NCBI GenBank assembly: GCA_036675565.1
Contig: JAKFER010000050.1
Span: forward strand, 30,182 to 94,181
Length of the DNA stretch: 64,000 nucleotides
Source: JACCYQ01 sp036675565
GTDB taxonomy: Bacteria; Bacteroidota; Bacteroidia; Chitinophagales; Chitinophagaceae
Reading direction: 5' to 3'
In this document: piece after piece, positions 44,042 to 52,216 of the stretch
Layout: each line of letters begins with the position of its first letter
Position numbering within the stretch: position 1 is the stretch's first letter
Made by a program: the position numbers and the translations under genes
Notes under the pieces: model-generated
Told to the model about the DNA's origin: nothing
Seen by the model: the letters and a program-made list of their open reading frames with translations, nothing else
Database searches by the model: none

Positions 44042-45225
44042 ATGATCATACTTTAATAAAATCAGACATCGTTGGTGATGCAACTTTTACAAAAAAAGAA
44101 TTGTATGATGTAGCCATTGTTGGAGGTGGCTTAGCCGGGTTGGCTTTAGCCATTCAAATGGCCCGGTTAAATTATGCTGTAATTCTTTTCGAAAAGGAAC
44201 AATACCCGTTTCATAAAGTATGCGGCGAATATATCAGCCTGGAATCATGGCCCTTTCTGCAAAGCCTTGGCCTGAATTTAAAATCCATGCAATTACCTGT
44301 GATAAACAAATTGATTATTTCTTCTGACAAGGGGAAATTATTAAAACATGATTTAACACAAGGAGGCTATGGCATCAGCAGGTATTTATTAGATCATGAA
44401 TTGGTAAAACTTGCAAGGTCAGCCGGTGTCACGATCAGGGAAAACACTAAAGTGAATGATGTTGAATGTAACCAATCCGGTTTCGTCATCCATACATCCC
44501 AACAAAACTTTAATGCAAAAATTGTATGTGGCAGTTTTGGAAAGCGAAGCAACCTGGATGTTAAGTGGAAAAGGGATTTCATCTCTTCTTCGAAAAATTC
44601 ATTGAACAATTATGTGGGTGTAAAATATCACATCAAAACAAATTTTCCTGCTGATACCATCGCACTGCATCATTTTCAAAATGGATATTGCGGTACTGTA
44701 AAAATTGAAGATGATAAATACAACCTCTGTTATTTAACCAATGTAATTAATCTGAAAATGAATGATGGCCAGGTAAAAAAAATGGAAGAAAATATTCTTT
44801 CAAAAAATCCGCACCTGGAAAAAATTTTACGGGAAAGTGAAGTTTTATTTGCATCTCCCCTAACCATCTCTCAAATAAGTTTTGATAAAAAGAAACAGGT
44901 AGAAGACCATGTTCTGATGATTGGCGATGCAGCCGGAATGATCACTCCTCTTTGCGGTAATGGAATGAGTATGGCTTTGCATGGCAGTAAACTGGCAGCC
45001 GAACAGATCCATGAATTTCTAAAAGGCAATATCGAAAGAAATGTAATGGAAGAACGATATTCAGAAAAATGGCAAAAACATTTTGCCAACCGCTTAAAAA
45101 TGGGAAGAAACATACAACGCATATTCAGCCATTCATGGCTAACCAATTTTTTGATCACAGGTTCCAGGTCAATCCCAAAATTTACAGATTACCTGGTAAG
45201 GCAAACACACGGTAAGCCTTTCTGA
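44038..45225 (+). CDS. FAD-dependent oxidoreductase (geranylgeranyl reductase / SrsC-like)
   Basis: A 395-residue flavoprotein. FAD binding is shown by VAIVGGGLAGLALAIQMAR (GGGLAG at 29-34), the FHKVCGEYIS segment (about 58-66) seen in geranylgeranyl reductase-type and phenol hydroxylase-type enzymes, and MIGDAAGMITPLCGNGMSMALHG near 300. It could hydroxylate a phenol toward a quinone or reduce a prenyl or polyene chain; the sequence does not decide. Last gene of the operon, four-base overlap with the methyltransferase. Confidence 0.9.
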   Translation: MNDHTLIKSDIVGDATFTKKELYDVAIVGGGLAGLALAIQMARLNYAVILFEKEQYPFHKVCGEYISLESWPFLQSLGLNLKSMQLPVINKLIISSDKGKLLKHDLTQGGYGISRYLLDHELVKLARSAGVTIRENTKVNDVECNQSGFVIHTSQQNFNAKIVCGSFGKRSNLDVKWKRDFISSSKNSLNNYVGVKYHIKTNFPADTIALHHFQNGYCGTVKIEDDKYNLCYLTNVINLKMNDGQVKKMEENILSKNPHLEKILRESEVLFASPLTISQISFDKKKQVEDHVLMIGDAAGMITPLCGNGMSMALHGSKLAAEQIHEFLKGNIERNVMEERYSEKWQKHFANRLKMGRNIQRIFSHSWLTNFLITGSRSIPKFTDYLVRQTHGKPF

Positions 45226-45228
45226 AAT

Positions 45229-45663
45229 TTATTTTTTGATTGGCAGAATAGCGACCGTTAAACGGCTGACACAAACAAGTTTTCCTGCTTCGTCATGAAT
45301 ACGGATATCCCAGACATGCGAGGAACTTCCCAAATGCAAAGGAGTTGCCTTTCCAATAACTTTCCCTTGCCTTGCACTGCGCACATGATTGGCATTAATC
45401 TCCATACCTACACAGATAAATTTTGTGTTATCAACAACCATGGCTGAAGCTACACTGCCCAATGTTTCTGCCAACACACAGGATGCGCCGCCATGCAGCA
45501 ATCCATAGGGTTGTTTGGTTCGATGATCTACCGGTAAAGAACCAGACAAAAAATTGGCTCCAACTTCCATCCATTCAAAACCAAGGTGTTCACTCATGGT
45601 TTCTTTACCCAATTCTTTTAACTGATCAATCGAAAGATCCTTATCAAACCAAATATTGTTCAT
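45229..45663 (-). CDS. PaaI/MenI-type hotdog thioesterase
   Basis: A 144-residue hotdog-fold acyl-CoA thioesterase. GLLHGGASCVLAETLGSVAS (about 52-71) carries the catalytic Glu and the hotdog helix; GMEINANHVRSARQGKVIGKA is the central strand pair. The short single-domain form resembles MenI (DHNA-CoA thioesterase of menaquinone synthesis) and PaaI; the substrate is not certain. It is downstream of coaD by three bases, same operon. Convergent with the flavoprotein gene. Confidence 0.9.
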   Translation of the reverse strand: MNNIWFDKDLSIDQLKELGKETMSEHLGFEWMEVGANFLSGSLPVDHRTKQPYGLLHGGASCVLAETLGSVASAMVVDNTKFICVGMEINANHVRSARQGKVIGKATPLHLGSSSHVWDIRIHDEAGKLVCVSRLTVAILPIKK

Positions 45664-45666
45664 TGC

Positions 45667-46155
45667 TTAAATTATTGTGTGTTGCATGGCTTTGAGTGAA
45701 TTCAAAACCGGCTTAGGAACAAACTGCGATACATCTCCACCATTCCTGATCACATCTCTTACAAGTGTGGAAGCAACTGAAGTAAATTGAGGAAGACAGG
45801 TTAAAAAAACGGTTTCAATATCTCCATCAAGGCTGCGGTTCATATCGGCAATGGCTTTTTCATATTCAAAATCACTTACGTAACGAATGCCACGTAATAT
45901 AAAGTTTGCTTCCACCTTTTTGCAACATTCAACCGTTAATCCTTCATAGATCACCGATTCTATTTTAGGTTCATTGATAAAAATCTGGTTGATCCATTCA
46001 ATCCTTAATTCGGGCGAAAACATAGGGACTTTATTGGAGTTTAATCCAATACCAATATATATTTTATCAAACAGCGGCATGGCTCTTTCGATGATATCTA
46101 AATGACCAAAAGTGATCGGGTCAAAAGTGCCGGGAAATAAACAAATACGAGCCAT
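45667..46155 (-). CDS. coaD: Phosphopantetheine adenylyltransferase
   Basis: Makes dephospho-CoA from phosphopantetheine and ATP, the penultimate step of coenzyme A synthesis. The 162-residue sequence has the nucleotidyltransferase motif GTFDPITFGH (9-18), the FILRGIRYVSDFEYEKA segment with its conserved Arg and LPQFTSVASTLVRDV. Full length for the family. Cotranscribed with the thioesterase. Confidence 0.97.
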   Translation of the reverse strand: MARICLFPGTFDPITFGHLDIIERAMPLFDKIYIGIGLNSNKVPMFSPELRIEWINQIFINEPKIESVIYEGLTVECCKKVEANFILRGIRYVSDFEYEKAIADMNRSLDGDIETVFLTCLPQFTSVASTLVRDVIRNGGDVSQFVPKPVLNSLKAMQHTII

Positions 46156-46338
46156 TGGTTAGAGATTAGCGTTTAGAGTTTAGTTTTTGTCATGCTCCCA
46201 CGATCTACATCGGGGCAGGCAGGGATGACGAGTTTAGGTGTTGAGTCGTTTAGTTGTTTAGAAGAAAATGCATTTAATTACTACAAATTCTGATTTCAAA
46301 CTTCTCTTCATTTTCAAATTTTCAAATTGTCTAATTGT
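46156..46338. repeat. Low-complexity intergenic spacer with TTAG / TTTTCAAATT words
   Basis: Between pyrB and coaD lie runs such as TTTTCAAATTTTCAAATTG and GTCTAATTGTCTAATTG, and TTAGAG/TTAGCG words on the left side. Similar word-rich AT spacers occur at 52067-52160 and 62216-62264. Within it, 46191-46232 is unusually GC-rich and contains a partial inverted repeat (GTCATGCTCCC/GGGATGAC). No ORF or RNA recognised. Confidence 0.5.
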
Positions 46339-47271
46339 CTAATTGTTTTGTCCGCGATCAGCCAACAGGTATAATACAGCCATTCGCACGGCTACCCCAT
46401 TTTCTACCTGTTGCAAAATTATGGATTGATTTCCATCGGCCACATCACTGTCAATTTCCACCCCGCGGTTAATTGGTCCCGGGTGCATAATCACAATTTC
46501 TTTTGACAGACTATCCAATAAACGGCGGGTAATGCCATAAGCAAGATTGTATTCCCGCAAAGATGAAAATAAAACCTGGTTCTGTCTTTCCAATTGTATG
46601 CGCAGCACATTTGCCACATCGCACCAGTCCAGTGTTTTTTTAATATCATACTCCACCCTGACTCCAAGTGCTTCACTGATATATTTTGGTATTAAAGTTG
46701 GTGGTCCGCAAACAACTACTTCAGCACCCATTTTCTTTAGCAAATAAATATTGGATTGAGCCACTCGGCTATGCATGATATCGCCAATGATCGCCACTTT
46801 TACACCTTCCAGTCCACCTGTTTTTTCAGTAATGGAAAATGCATCCAGCAAAGCCTGGGTGGGATGTTCATTAATACCATCGCCTGCATTGATAATGGCA
46901 GCTGGTATATGTTGTGCCAGGAAATGTGGAGCCCCGCTGGCACTGTGCCGCATCACCACCATATCCACTTTCATGCTAAGGATATTATTCACGGTATCCA
47001 GTAATGTTTCCCCTTTGGATACAGAAGAACCCGAAGCGGAAAAACTGATGGTATCTGCCGACAACCGTTTTTCCGCAAGCTCGAATGAAATGCGGGTTCG
47101 GGTTGAATTCTCGAAAAATAAATTGACTATTGTTATATCTCTTAAAGAAGGCACCTTCTTAATAGGTCGTTGTAAAACTTCTTTAAATTGAGTGGCTGTC
47201 TGAAGAATAAGGGAAATATCTTCTTTTGTGAGATTGCGTATTCCCAGCAAGTGTTTTGAAGAAAGGCTCAT
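46339..47271 (-). CDS. pyrB: Aspartate carbamoyltransferase catalytic subunit
   Basis: Joins carbamoyl phosphate and aspartate, committed step of pyrimidine synthesis. The 310-residue sequence has ENSTRTRISFE (STRTR at 56-60, carbamoyl phosphate binding), GDGINEHPTQALLDAF and a C-terminal MHPGPINRGVEI. A regulatory pyrI gene is not adjacent. pyrR lies 110 bases upstream on the same strand. Confidence 0.97.
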   Translation of the reverse strand: MSLSSKHLLGIRNLTKEDISLILQTATQFKEVLQRPIKKVPSLRDITIVNLFFENSTRTRISFELAEKRLSADTISFSASGSSVSKGETLLDTVNNILSMKVDMVVMRHSASGAPHFLAQHIPAAIINAGDGINEHPTQALLDAFSITEKTGGLEGVKVAIIGDIMHSRVAQSNIYLLKKMGAEVVVCGPPTLIPKYISEALGVRVEYDIKKTLDWCDVANVLRIQLERQNQVLFSSLREYNLAYGITRRLLDSLSKEIVIMHPGPINRGVEIDSDVADGNQSIILQQVENGVAVRMAVLYLLADRGQNN

Positions 47272-47381
47272 TAAAAAGCGAAATTAAAGAAACCTGCGTA
47301 CAAATGAAAAAAAAGAAACTTCAGGGAATAGTCAGGTTTAGATAGCATCATAAAAAGAACCCGGTCTAAATACCTGCCGTG

Positions 47382-47894
47382 CTAATCAACAATCGTCACT
47401 TCTTCTTCATCCCATGAAACTTTTACTCGTTGGGTGATGATTGAATCAATTGATTTGCCTACATAATCAGGTTGTATAGGAAACTGGCGGCTGAAACGGC
47501 GATCGATCAAAACACAAAGTTCTACCCTGGCCGGACGTCCAAAATCCAATAATGCATCCAATGCCGAACGAATGGTGCGACCGGTGTACAACACATCATC
47601 TATTAAAACAACATTTTTATTTTCAATGCTGAATGGAATATCTGTTTGATTGGCTACATGCAATTCAGAACGAATGTCATCCCGGTAAAAAGTGATATCC
47701 AGTTTGCCATAAGGAACCTGTTCATTTGGCAACTGGTTTTGAACTTCCTTTACCAACCTGTCTGATAAAAAAACACCCCGTGGCTGAATGCCGATCAGGA
47801 CCGTGTTTTTTAATTGGTCATGATTTTCTAAAACCTGGTGCGCCAGTCGCCTGATGGTTATTGCAAGTTGTGATCCTGATAGTATTATTTTCAT
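47382..47894 (-). CDS. pyrR: PyrR: pyrimidine regulator / uracil phosphoribosyltransferase
   Basis: A 170-residue PRTase-fold protein. In Bacillus it attenuates pyr transcripts by binding RNA in response to UMP, and it has uracil phosphoribosyltransferase activity. The PRPP loop VVLIDDVLYTGRTIRSAL (about 98-115) and IGIQPRGVFLSDRL are present. Located just upstream of pyrB, the usual place. No clear PyrR RNA-binding loop was found in the pyrR-pyrB gap, so attenuation is not established here. Confidence 0.95.
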   Translation of the reverse strand: MKIILSGSQLAITIRRLAHQVLENHDQLKNTVLIGIQPRGVFLSDRLVKEVQNQLPNEQVPYGKLDITFYRDDIRSELHVANQTDIPFSIENKNVVLIDDVLYTGRTIRSALDALLDFGRPARVELCVLIDRRFSRQFPIQPDYVGKSIDSIITQRVKVSWDEEEVTIVD

Positions 47895-47913
47895 TTGCTT
47901 ATTATTATTGTTA

Positions 47914-48006
47914 TTTAGTCACATGGAATGGATGATGATATTTTTATTTTAATAATTGCATCATCGAACTTCATTTTGCCCAATAAAATTCTTTTTAGTG
48001 ACTAAA
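47914..48006. promoter_or_regulatory. TTTAGTCAC / TTTAGTGACTAAA repeats upstream of pyrR
   Basis: TTTAGTCAC (47914-47922) and GTGACTAAA (47998-48006) are perfect 9-base inverted copies about 75 bases apart, and the second lies in a 13-base palindrome TTTAGT-G-ACTAAA (47994-48006). They sit just upstream of the pyrR start, in the right position for a regulator. No regulator is known for this motif. Confidence 0.35.
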
Positions 48007-48080
48007 AATCCTAACGGCCATTTCAAGCTGAATTTATTATAAAAATAATGGTTTCTGAAATCAGGAAGCCTGAAAACAAC

Positions 48081-48104
48081 AAAAGGCCCGTTAATAGGCC
48101 TTTT
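48081..48104 (-). terminator. Intrinsic terminator after the 48.1 kb barrel gene
   Basis: AAAAGGCC and GGCCTTTT form an 8-bp stem; on the minus strand it ends in four T. It lies about 20 bases past the stop of the barrel gene. Confidence 0.6.
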
Positions 48105-48124
48105 ATCGAAGTTTTAAAACTTAA

Positions 48125-48706
48125 TTATCTCTTATGCGCTGCATCAAACTGGTAAAACAAACTGATTTGAAATACCCTGTTCTTTACATCCGAATTGTTT
48201 TCACTGATATCCGTTAAACCCAAATTATAACGGGCACCCACACCTATTTGAGATTTGCTTAAATAATTTAATCCAAAACCCCATGATACATCCGTGCTTT
48301 TTAAATCATCTTTAAGATCTACTTCAACATTCCCTGATTCTGCATTTGCATTTACCAGTAAACCTAATTGTGGACCGGTTTCCAGTCTGAATCCATTATC
48401 GAACATGTATTGAACCATTACCGGAACATTTATATAATCCAGTTTCCATTTTACATCCGAATTATCAATATCGCCAAAGCCCTGGGCAGAATAAAGTAAT
48501 TCGGGTTGTATTGCCCAATTCCTGTTTAAATGAATATGAGCAACACCACCGGCATGCAAACCTAACCGGGATTCAAGATCCGCATCATTATCAATTTTTA
48601 ATGTTGCAATGTTTAATCCACCCTTCAAACCAAATGTTACTGGTTGTTGTGCATTGATTGCTGTTACAGCTACTAATGCGATGATCCCGACAAATACTTT
48701 TTTCAT
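48125..48706 (-). CDS. Outer-membrane beta-barrel (porin-family) protein
   Basis: A 193-residue exported protein. Signal peptide MKKVFVGIIALVAVTAINAQ, then FGLKGGLNIATL, WAIQPELLYSAQGFG and alternating amphipathic strands ending in a short C-terminal strand (RVFQISLFYQF), the pattern of outer-membrane beta-barrel family 2. Probably an eight-stranded barrel. Function unknown. Ends with its own terminator. Confidence 0.88.
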   Translation of the reverse strand: MKKVFVGIIALVAVTAINAQQPVTFGLKGGLNIATLKIDNDADLESRLGLHAGGVAHIHLNRNWAIQPELLYSAQGFGDIDNSDVKWKLDYINVPVMVQYMFDNGFRLETGPQLGLLVNANAESGNVEVDLKDDLKSTDVSWGFGLNYLSKSQIGVGARYNLGLTDISENNSDVKNRVFQISLFYQFDAAHKR

Positions 48707-48966
48707 AAGTTTTATTTTAATTGTTTTTTTTTGATGTAATCAGCCATTGAGTTTAAAACAATGTTCAAACAAACGGCTCATTTCATAATACAGATTTAAA
48801 TTCAAAAGCGCCTATGCAAAGATGTTGCCCTCATAATCCGGCTTGATTGTCAATAGCGTTAACATTCTCTTATAACTTTTAGGGGATAGTTATACACAAT
48901 ACGTATAAAACTGAGAACATGGACATTATAAATGGGTAAAAATAATATCCTGATTGGGCAATAAAA

Positions 48967-48993
48967 AAAGCCGCCCTTTAAAAGAGCGGCTTT
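48967..48993 (-). terminator. Intrinsic terminator after the 49.0 kb barrel gene
   Basis: AAAGCCGC and GCGGCTTT form an 8-bp GC-rich stem; on the minus strand seven T follow. The rest of 48707-48966 has no recognisable feature apart from a chance ATACGTAT palindrome. Confidence 0.8.
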
Positions 48994-49011
48994 AATCTTA
49001 TGTTTCAAAAA

Positions 49012-49554
49012 TTAAAAACCAAATCCAACAGTAATTCCGGTTCTGATACCAAAACCATTCATACCAAATGACAGGTCATAATTTTCTTCATCCGTATCCG
49101 ATTTAAATTTCGCATTACTGAATGATGGGCCAGCAAAAATGTCCAGGACAAAGCCACTGTTCCACATTTTTTGCCATCCAATAGTTGCTCCACCGCCAAT
49201 TGTGCTAAAGGTGGTTTTATCATCCGTTTCTTTATCAGTTAAAGAAAAATTTTGATACCGGGCAAAGGGAGCTGCATATACACCATTCAAAGCTTCTTTT
49301 GCACCGGCAAAGTAAAAACGGTATTCTGGTGTAATACCAAAACCAGAATATTTTAATCCGCTGATGCCAACGCCGGAGTAAAAAACACCGAGTTGAACGG
49401 ATTGATTTGCATTGACAGCTCTCTCATAAGATACATTACCGGTAGCGAATGCCAGCGATAATGGATTTATTTTCACTGCATTTTGGTTAACTGCCTGTGC
49501 ATTGATCTGCGAAACTGCTATTAACATAAAAGCAGCGAACAGGATTTTTTTCAT
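49012..49554 (-). CDS. Outer-membrane beta-barrel-like protein
   Basis: A 180-residue exported protein. Signal peptide MKKILFAAFMLIAVSQINAQ, then LSLAFATGNVSYERAV, VQLGVFYSGVGI, FGITPEYRFYF and GGGATIGWQKMW, a barrel strand pattern with glycine-rich turns, ending GITVGFGF. Probably a small barrel; role unknown. It differs from the 48.1 kb barrel protein in sequence. Direct repeats TTAAGGGGTT lie at 49564 and 49580 upstream. Confidence 0.82.
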   Translation of the reverse strand: MKKILFAAFMLIAVSQINAQAVNQNAVKINPLSLAFATGNVSYERAVNANQSVQLGVFYSGVGISGLKYSGFGITPEYRFYFAGAKEALNGVYAAPFARYQNFSLTDKETDDKTTFSTIGGGATIGWQKMWNSGFVLDIFAGPSFSNAKFKSDTDEENYDLSFGMNGFGIRTGITVGFGF

Positions 49555-49752
49555 AACTTTTGTTTAAGGGGTTAAAAGGTTAAGGGGTTTAAAATGAGCG
49601 ACTAAGATAATAGCCGGTATTATTATATGCAATAGGTAAAATACGAATTGAGGGTTTTCATGTATCAACCGGTTGATTTTGATGATGAGTGAAAAAATCC
49701 GCAAGATAAAAAGCGTTGTCCGTTAGAGTTAAAGGAACCTTTAAAATATAAA

Positions 49753-49776
49753 AGACCATCCTCTAATGGATGGTCT
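49753..49776 (-). terminator. Intrinsic terminator after the 49.8 kb gene
   Basis: AGACCATCC and GGATGGTCT form a 9-bp stem; on the minus strand it runs into a T-rich stretch. It ends the gene at 49821. Confidence 0.7.
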
Positions 49777-49820
49777 CAAATTAGCAAAAGCAACAACAAA
49801 GTAAATTGCTTAAAATCTGT

Positions 49821-50315
49821 TTACAATGAATTTAATGCAACAATAACTAAAACTCCATAAACTGCTAAAATTGCAGCAAGTCCAATCCACGCCCATTTAA
49901 CACGGTTAGACTTATAGTCATCATTAATAAGATAGGCAATCAAAACACCAACTAATCCTACTAAAAATCCTAAAGCAAATCCTCCCAAATGAAATCCCGT
50001 TTCATTATAAGAAGCCGCAATTCGTTTCTCATACTTTGCATTTTTAAACGTTCCATCTGCATTGATCTTTTTCTTTAATTTTTTTTGCGCCATTTTAAAT
50101 GATAGCTTTTCTAAAAACTTCATTTTTTGGCCTTTGGCTGTTTCAATTTCTTTCAGACTGAAAGAAGAAAGTTCCATTAATGAAATTTTCTTTCCTGTTT
50201 TTCCAACAGTAATAAACATTTCATTGGCATTTAGTTTTCGGGGTGTCGGATTGAATGAACCAAATGATGTAATTAAAATAAGTACAGAGAAAAATAATAG
50301 AAAGATTTTTTTCAT
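49821..50315 (-). CDS. Exported membrane protein of unknown function
   Basis: About 164 residues from the ATG at 50315 (MKKIFLLFF), which starts the signal peptide. A lysine-rich soluble segment (GQKMKFLEKLSFKMAQKKLKKKIN) is followed by two C-terminal transmembrane segments (about 115-135, 144-163) around YLINDDYKSNRVKWAW. No motif recognised. The two-helix C-terminus with a basic linker is the only structural clue. Confidence 0.55.
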   Translation of the reverse strand: MKKIFLLFFSVLILITSFGSFNPTPRKLNANEMFITVGKTGKKISLMELSSFSLKEIETAKGQKMKFLEKLSFKMAQKKLKKKINADGTFKNAKYEKRIAASYNETGFHLGGFALGFLVGLVGVLIAYLINDDYKSNRVKWAWIGLAAILAVYGVLVIVALNSL

Positions 50316-50393
50316 AATGTTAGTTTTGGTTAGAATATTCAATGAATATAATAAGAATATATATTCGAATAGGCTATATCCTTAAAATAAAAA

Positions 50394-50414
50394 AACCATC
50401 CGAAAGGGATGGTT
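50394..50414 (-). terminator. Intrinsic terminator after pruA
   Basis: AACCATCC and GGATGGTT form an 8-bp stem with a short loop; on the minus strand seven T follow, about 20 bases past the pruA stop codon. Confidence 0.8.
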
Positions 50415-50434
50415 AATATATTAAGTGTTTACTA

Positions 50435-52066
50435 TTATTCCTTATCCAAAAATGGGTAACGGTAATCTATAGCCGGGTTAAATGTTTCCTTGATTGTCCT
50501 GGCACTTAACCAGCGGTATAAATTTAAAATAGAACCAGCTTTATCATTTGTTCCGCTTCCCCTTGCGCCGCCAAACGGTTGCTGGCCTACAACAGCACCT
50601 GTTGGTTTATCATTGATATAAAAATTACCCGCTGCATTTCTCAATTTATTTGTAGCCAGTTCAATGGCTTCCCTGTCCCGGGAAATAACTGAACCAGTTA
50701 ATGCATAAGGTGATGTTTCATCAACCAGGGTCAACGTTTCTTCAAATTTATTAGCATTGTAAACATAAATGGTAAGTACCGGGCCAAAGATCTCCTCGCA
50801 CATGGTTATATACTTCGGATTTTTTGCTTCAATAACGGTTGGTTGAATAAAAAATCCTTTTTTCTTATCGCATTTACCTCCAACGATGATTTCCGTTTTG
50901 GAATCTGTTTTCGCATTATCTATATAACTCTTGATCTTATCAAAACTTTTTTCATCGATCACCGCTCCAATGAAATTGCCAAAATCTTCAGGGTTGCCCA
51001 TTTTAAAACTTTTTACCCCTGCCACCAGTTTTTGTTTTACTTCTTCCGCAATGTTTGAAGGAATATAAGCCCTTGATGCGGCCGAACATTTTTGACCCTG
51101 GAATTCGAATGCACCTCTCAATAAGGCAGTTGCCACCACATCAGGATCTGCAGATTTATGTGCGATCACAAAATCCTTTCCCCCTGTTTCACCAACAATA
51201 CGCGGATATGAGCGATACATGCTCATATTCTTGCCAATTGTTTCCCACATGTTATTAAACACACCCGTTGAACCGGTAAAGTGAACACCGGCGAAATCGC
51301 GGTGATTAAAACATACTTTACCAATGGTAGGACCATCAACATAAACCAGGTTGATGACACCATCAGGCAATCCCGCTTCCTTTAAAATGCGCATGGTCAT
51401 TTGCGCTGAATAAATTTGCGTGTTAGCCGGCTTCCACACTACTACGTTACCGCACATTGCAGCGGATGTTGGGAGGTTGCCTCCAATAGCCGTAAAATTA
51501 AAAGGAGTGACTGCCAATACAAATCCTTCCAGCGGTCGGTATTCCATACGGTTATGCATACCTGCACCGCTGATGGGTTGTTGTTTGTATATTTCACTGA
51601 GAAAATGAACATTGAATCGTAAAAAATCAATGAATTCACAGGCGGCATCAATCTCTGCCTGGTAAGCATTTTTGCTTTGGCCCAGCATGGTAGTACCGTT
51701 AATGTATGGACGATATTTTGTAGCCAGCAGATCCGCTGCCTTTAAAAATATGGCTGCACGGCTTTCCCAGCTTGTATTTGACCAGCTTTCCCGGGCTGCC
51801 AAAGCAGCTTCAATAGCCTGGTTGGCATGTTTCTCATCCCCGGCATGGAAATATCCTAGCGTATGAGATAATTCATGAGGCGGATGTATAGCATGTTTTT
51901 TATTGGTTCGCACTTCCTTACCACCGATGTACATAGGAATATCCACTTCTTCTTTTTTTAACTCAGCAAGCGTTTCCTGCAGTTTTTTCCTTTCCGGTGA
52001 TCCCGGTGCATAATTCAAAACCGGTTCATTTTGTGGCATGGGGTAATCGAAATATCCGTAGTTCAT
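50435..52066 (-). CDS. pruA: L-glutamate gamma-semialdehyde dehydrogenase
   Basis: Oxidises P5C/glutamate semialdehyde to glutamate with NAD+, second step of proline catabolism. The 543-residue sequence has VGETGGKDFVIAH (active-site Glu) and FQGQKCSAASRAY (catalytic Cys), YRPLEGFVLAVTPFNFTAIG and EEIFGPVL. The length and N-terminal extension fit the eukaryote-like group of P5C dehydrogenases. It is a single-domain enzyme, without a proline dehydrogenase domain. Monocistronic with its own terminator. Confidence 0.95.
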   Translation of the reverse strand: MNYGYFDYPMPQNEPVLNYAPGSPERKKLQETLAELKKEEVDIPMYIGGKEVRTNKKHAIHPPHELSHTLGYFHAGDEKHANQAIEAALAARESWSNTSWESRAAIFLKAADLLATKYRPYINGTTMLGQSKNAYQAEIDAACEFIDFLRFNVHFLSEIYKQQPISGAGMHNRMEYRPLEGFVLAVTPFNFTAIGGNLPTSAAMCGNVVVWKPANTQIYSAQMTMRILKEAGLPDGVINLVYVDGPTIGKVCFNHRDFAGVHFTGSTGVFNNMWETIGKNMSMYRSYPRIVGETGGKDFVIAHKSADPDVVATALLRGAFEFQGQKCSAASRAYIPSNIAEEVKQKLVAGVKSFKMGNPEDFGNFIGAVIDEKSFDKIKSYIDNAKTDSKTEIIVGGKCDKKKGFFIQPTVIEAKNPKYITMCEEIFGPVLTIYVYNANKFEETLTLVDETSPYALTGSVISRDREAIELATNKLRNAAGNFYINDKPTGAVVGQQPFGGARGSGTNDKAGSILNLYRWLSARTIKETFNPAIDYRYPFLDKE

Positions 52067-52160
52067 AATTTATTAATTTGGCAATTTGAAAATTTGAAAA
52101 TGTTAGCGTTGAGTATTAAGAGATTAGGTTAAGCTTAAAAATGTAAAAGGTTTAGAGATG
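52067..52160. repeat. Low-complexity spacer upstream of pruA
   Basis: Runs such as AATTTGAAAATTTGAAAATG and TTAGCGTTGAG, TTAGGTTAAG words fill the leader between pruA and prfB. They share words with the 46156-46338 spacer. Probably non-coding, function unknown. Confidence 0.45.
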
Positions 52161-52216
52161 AGTGATTAATTTTACACTTCCCAATTCCTGTAGAGACTTA
52201 TCAACCATTCAACTTG

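Noticed and set aside
46191..46232. Insertion sequence or MITE
   Set aside because: No target duplication or full terminal repeats; only a partial inverted repeat is visible.
49564..49589. TTAAGGGGTT twin repeats as a regulator site
   Set aside because: They lie in a low-complexity leader of the type seen elsewhere, so a specific binding site is not supported.
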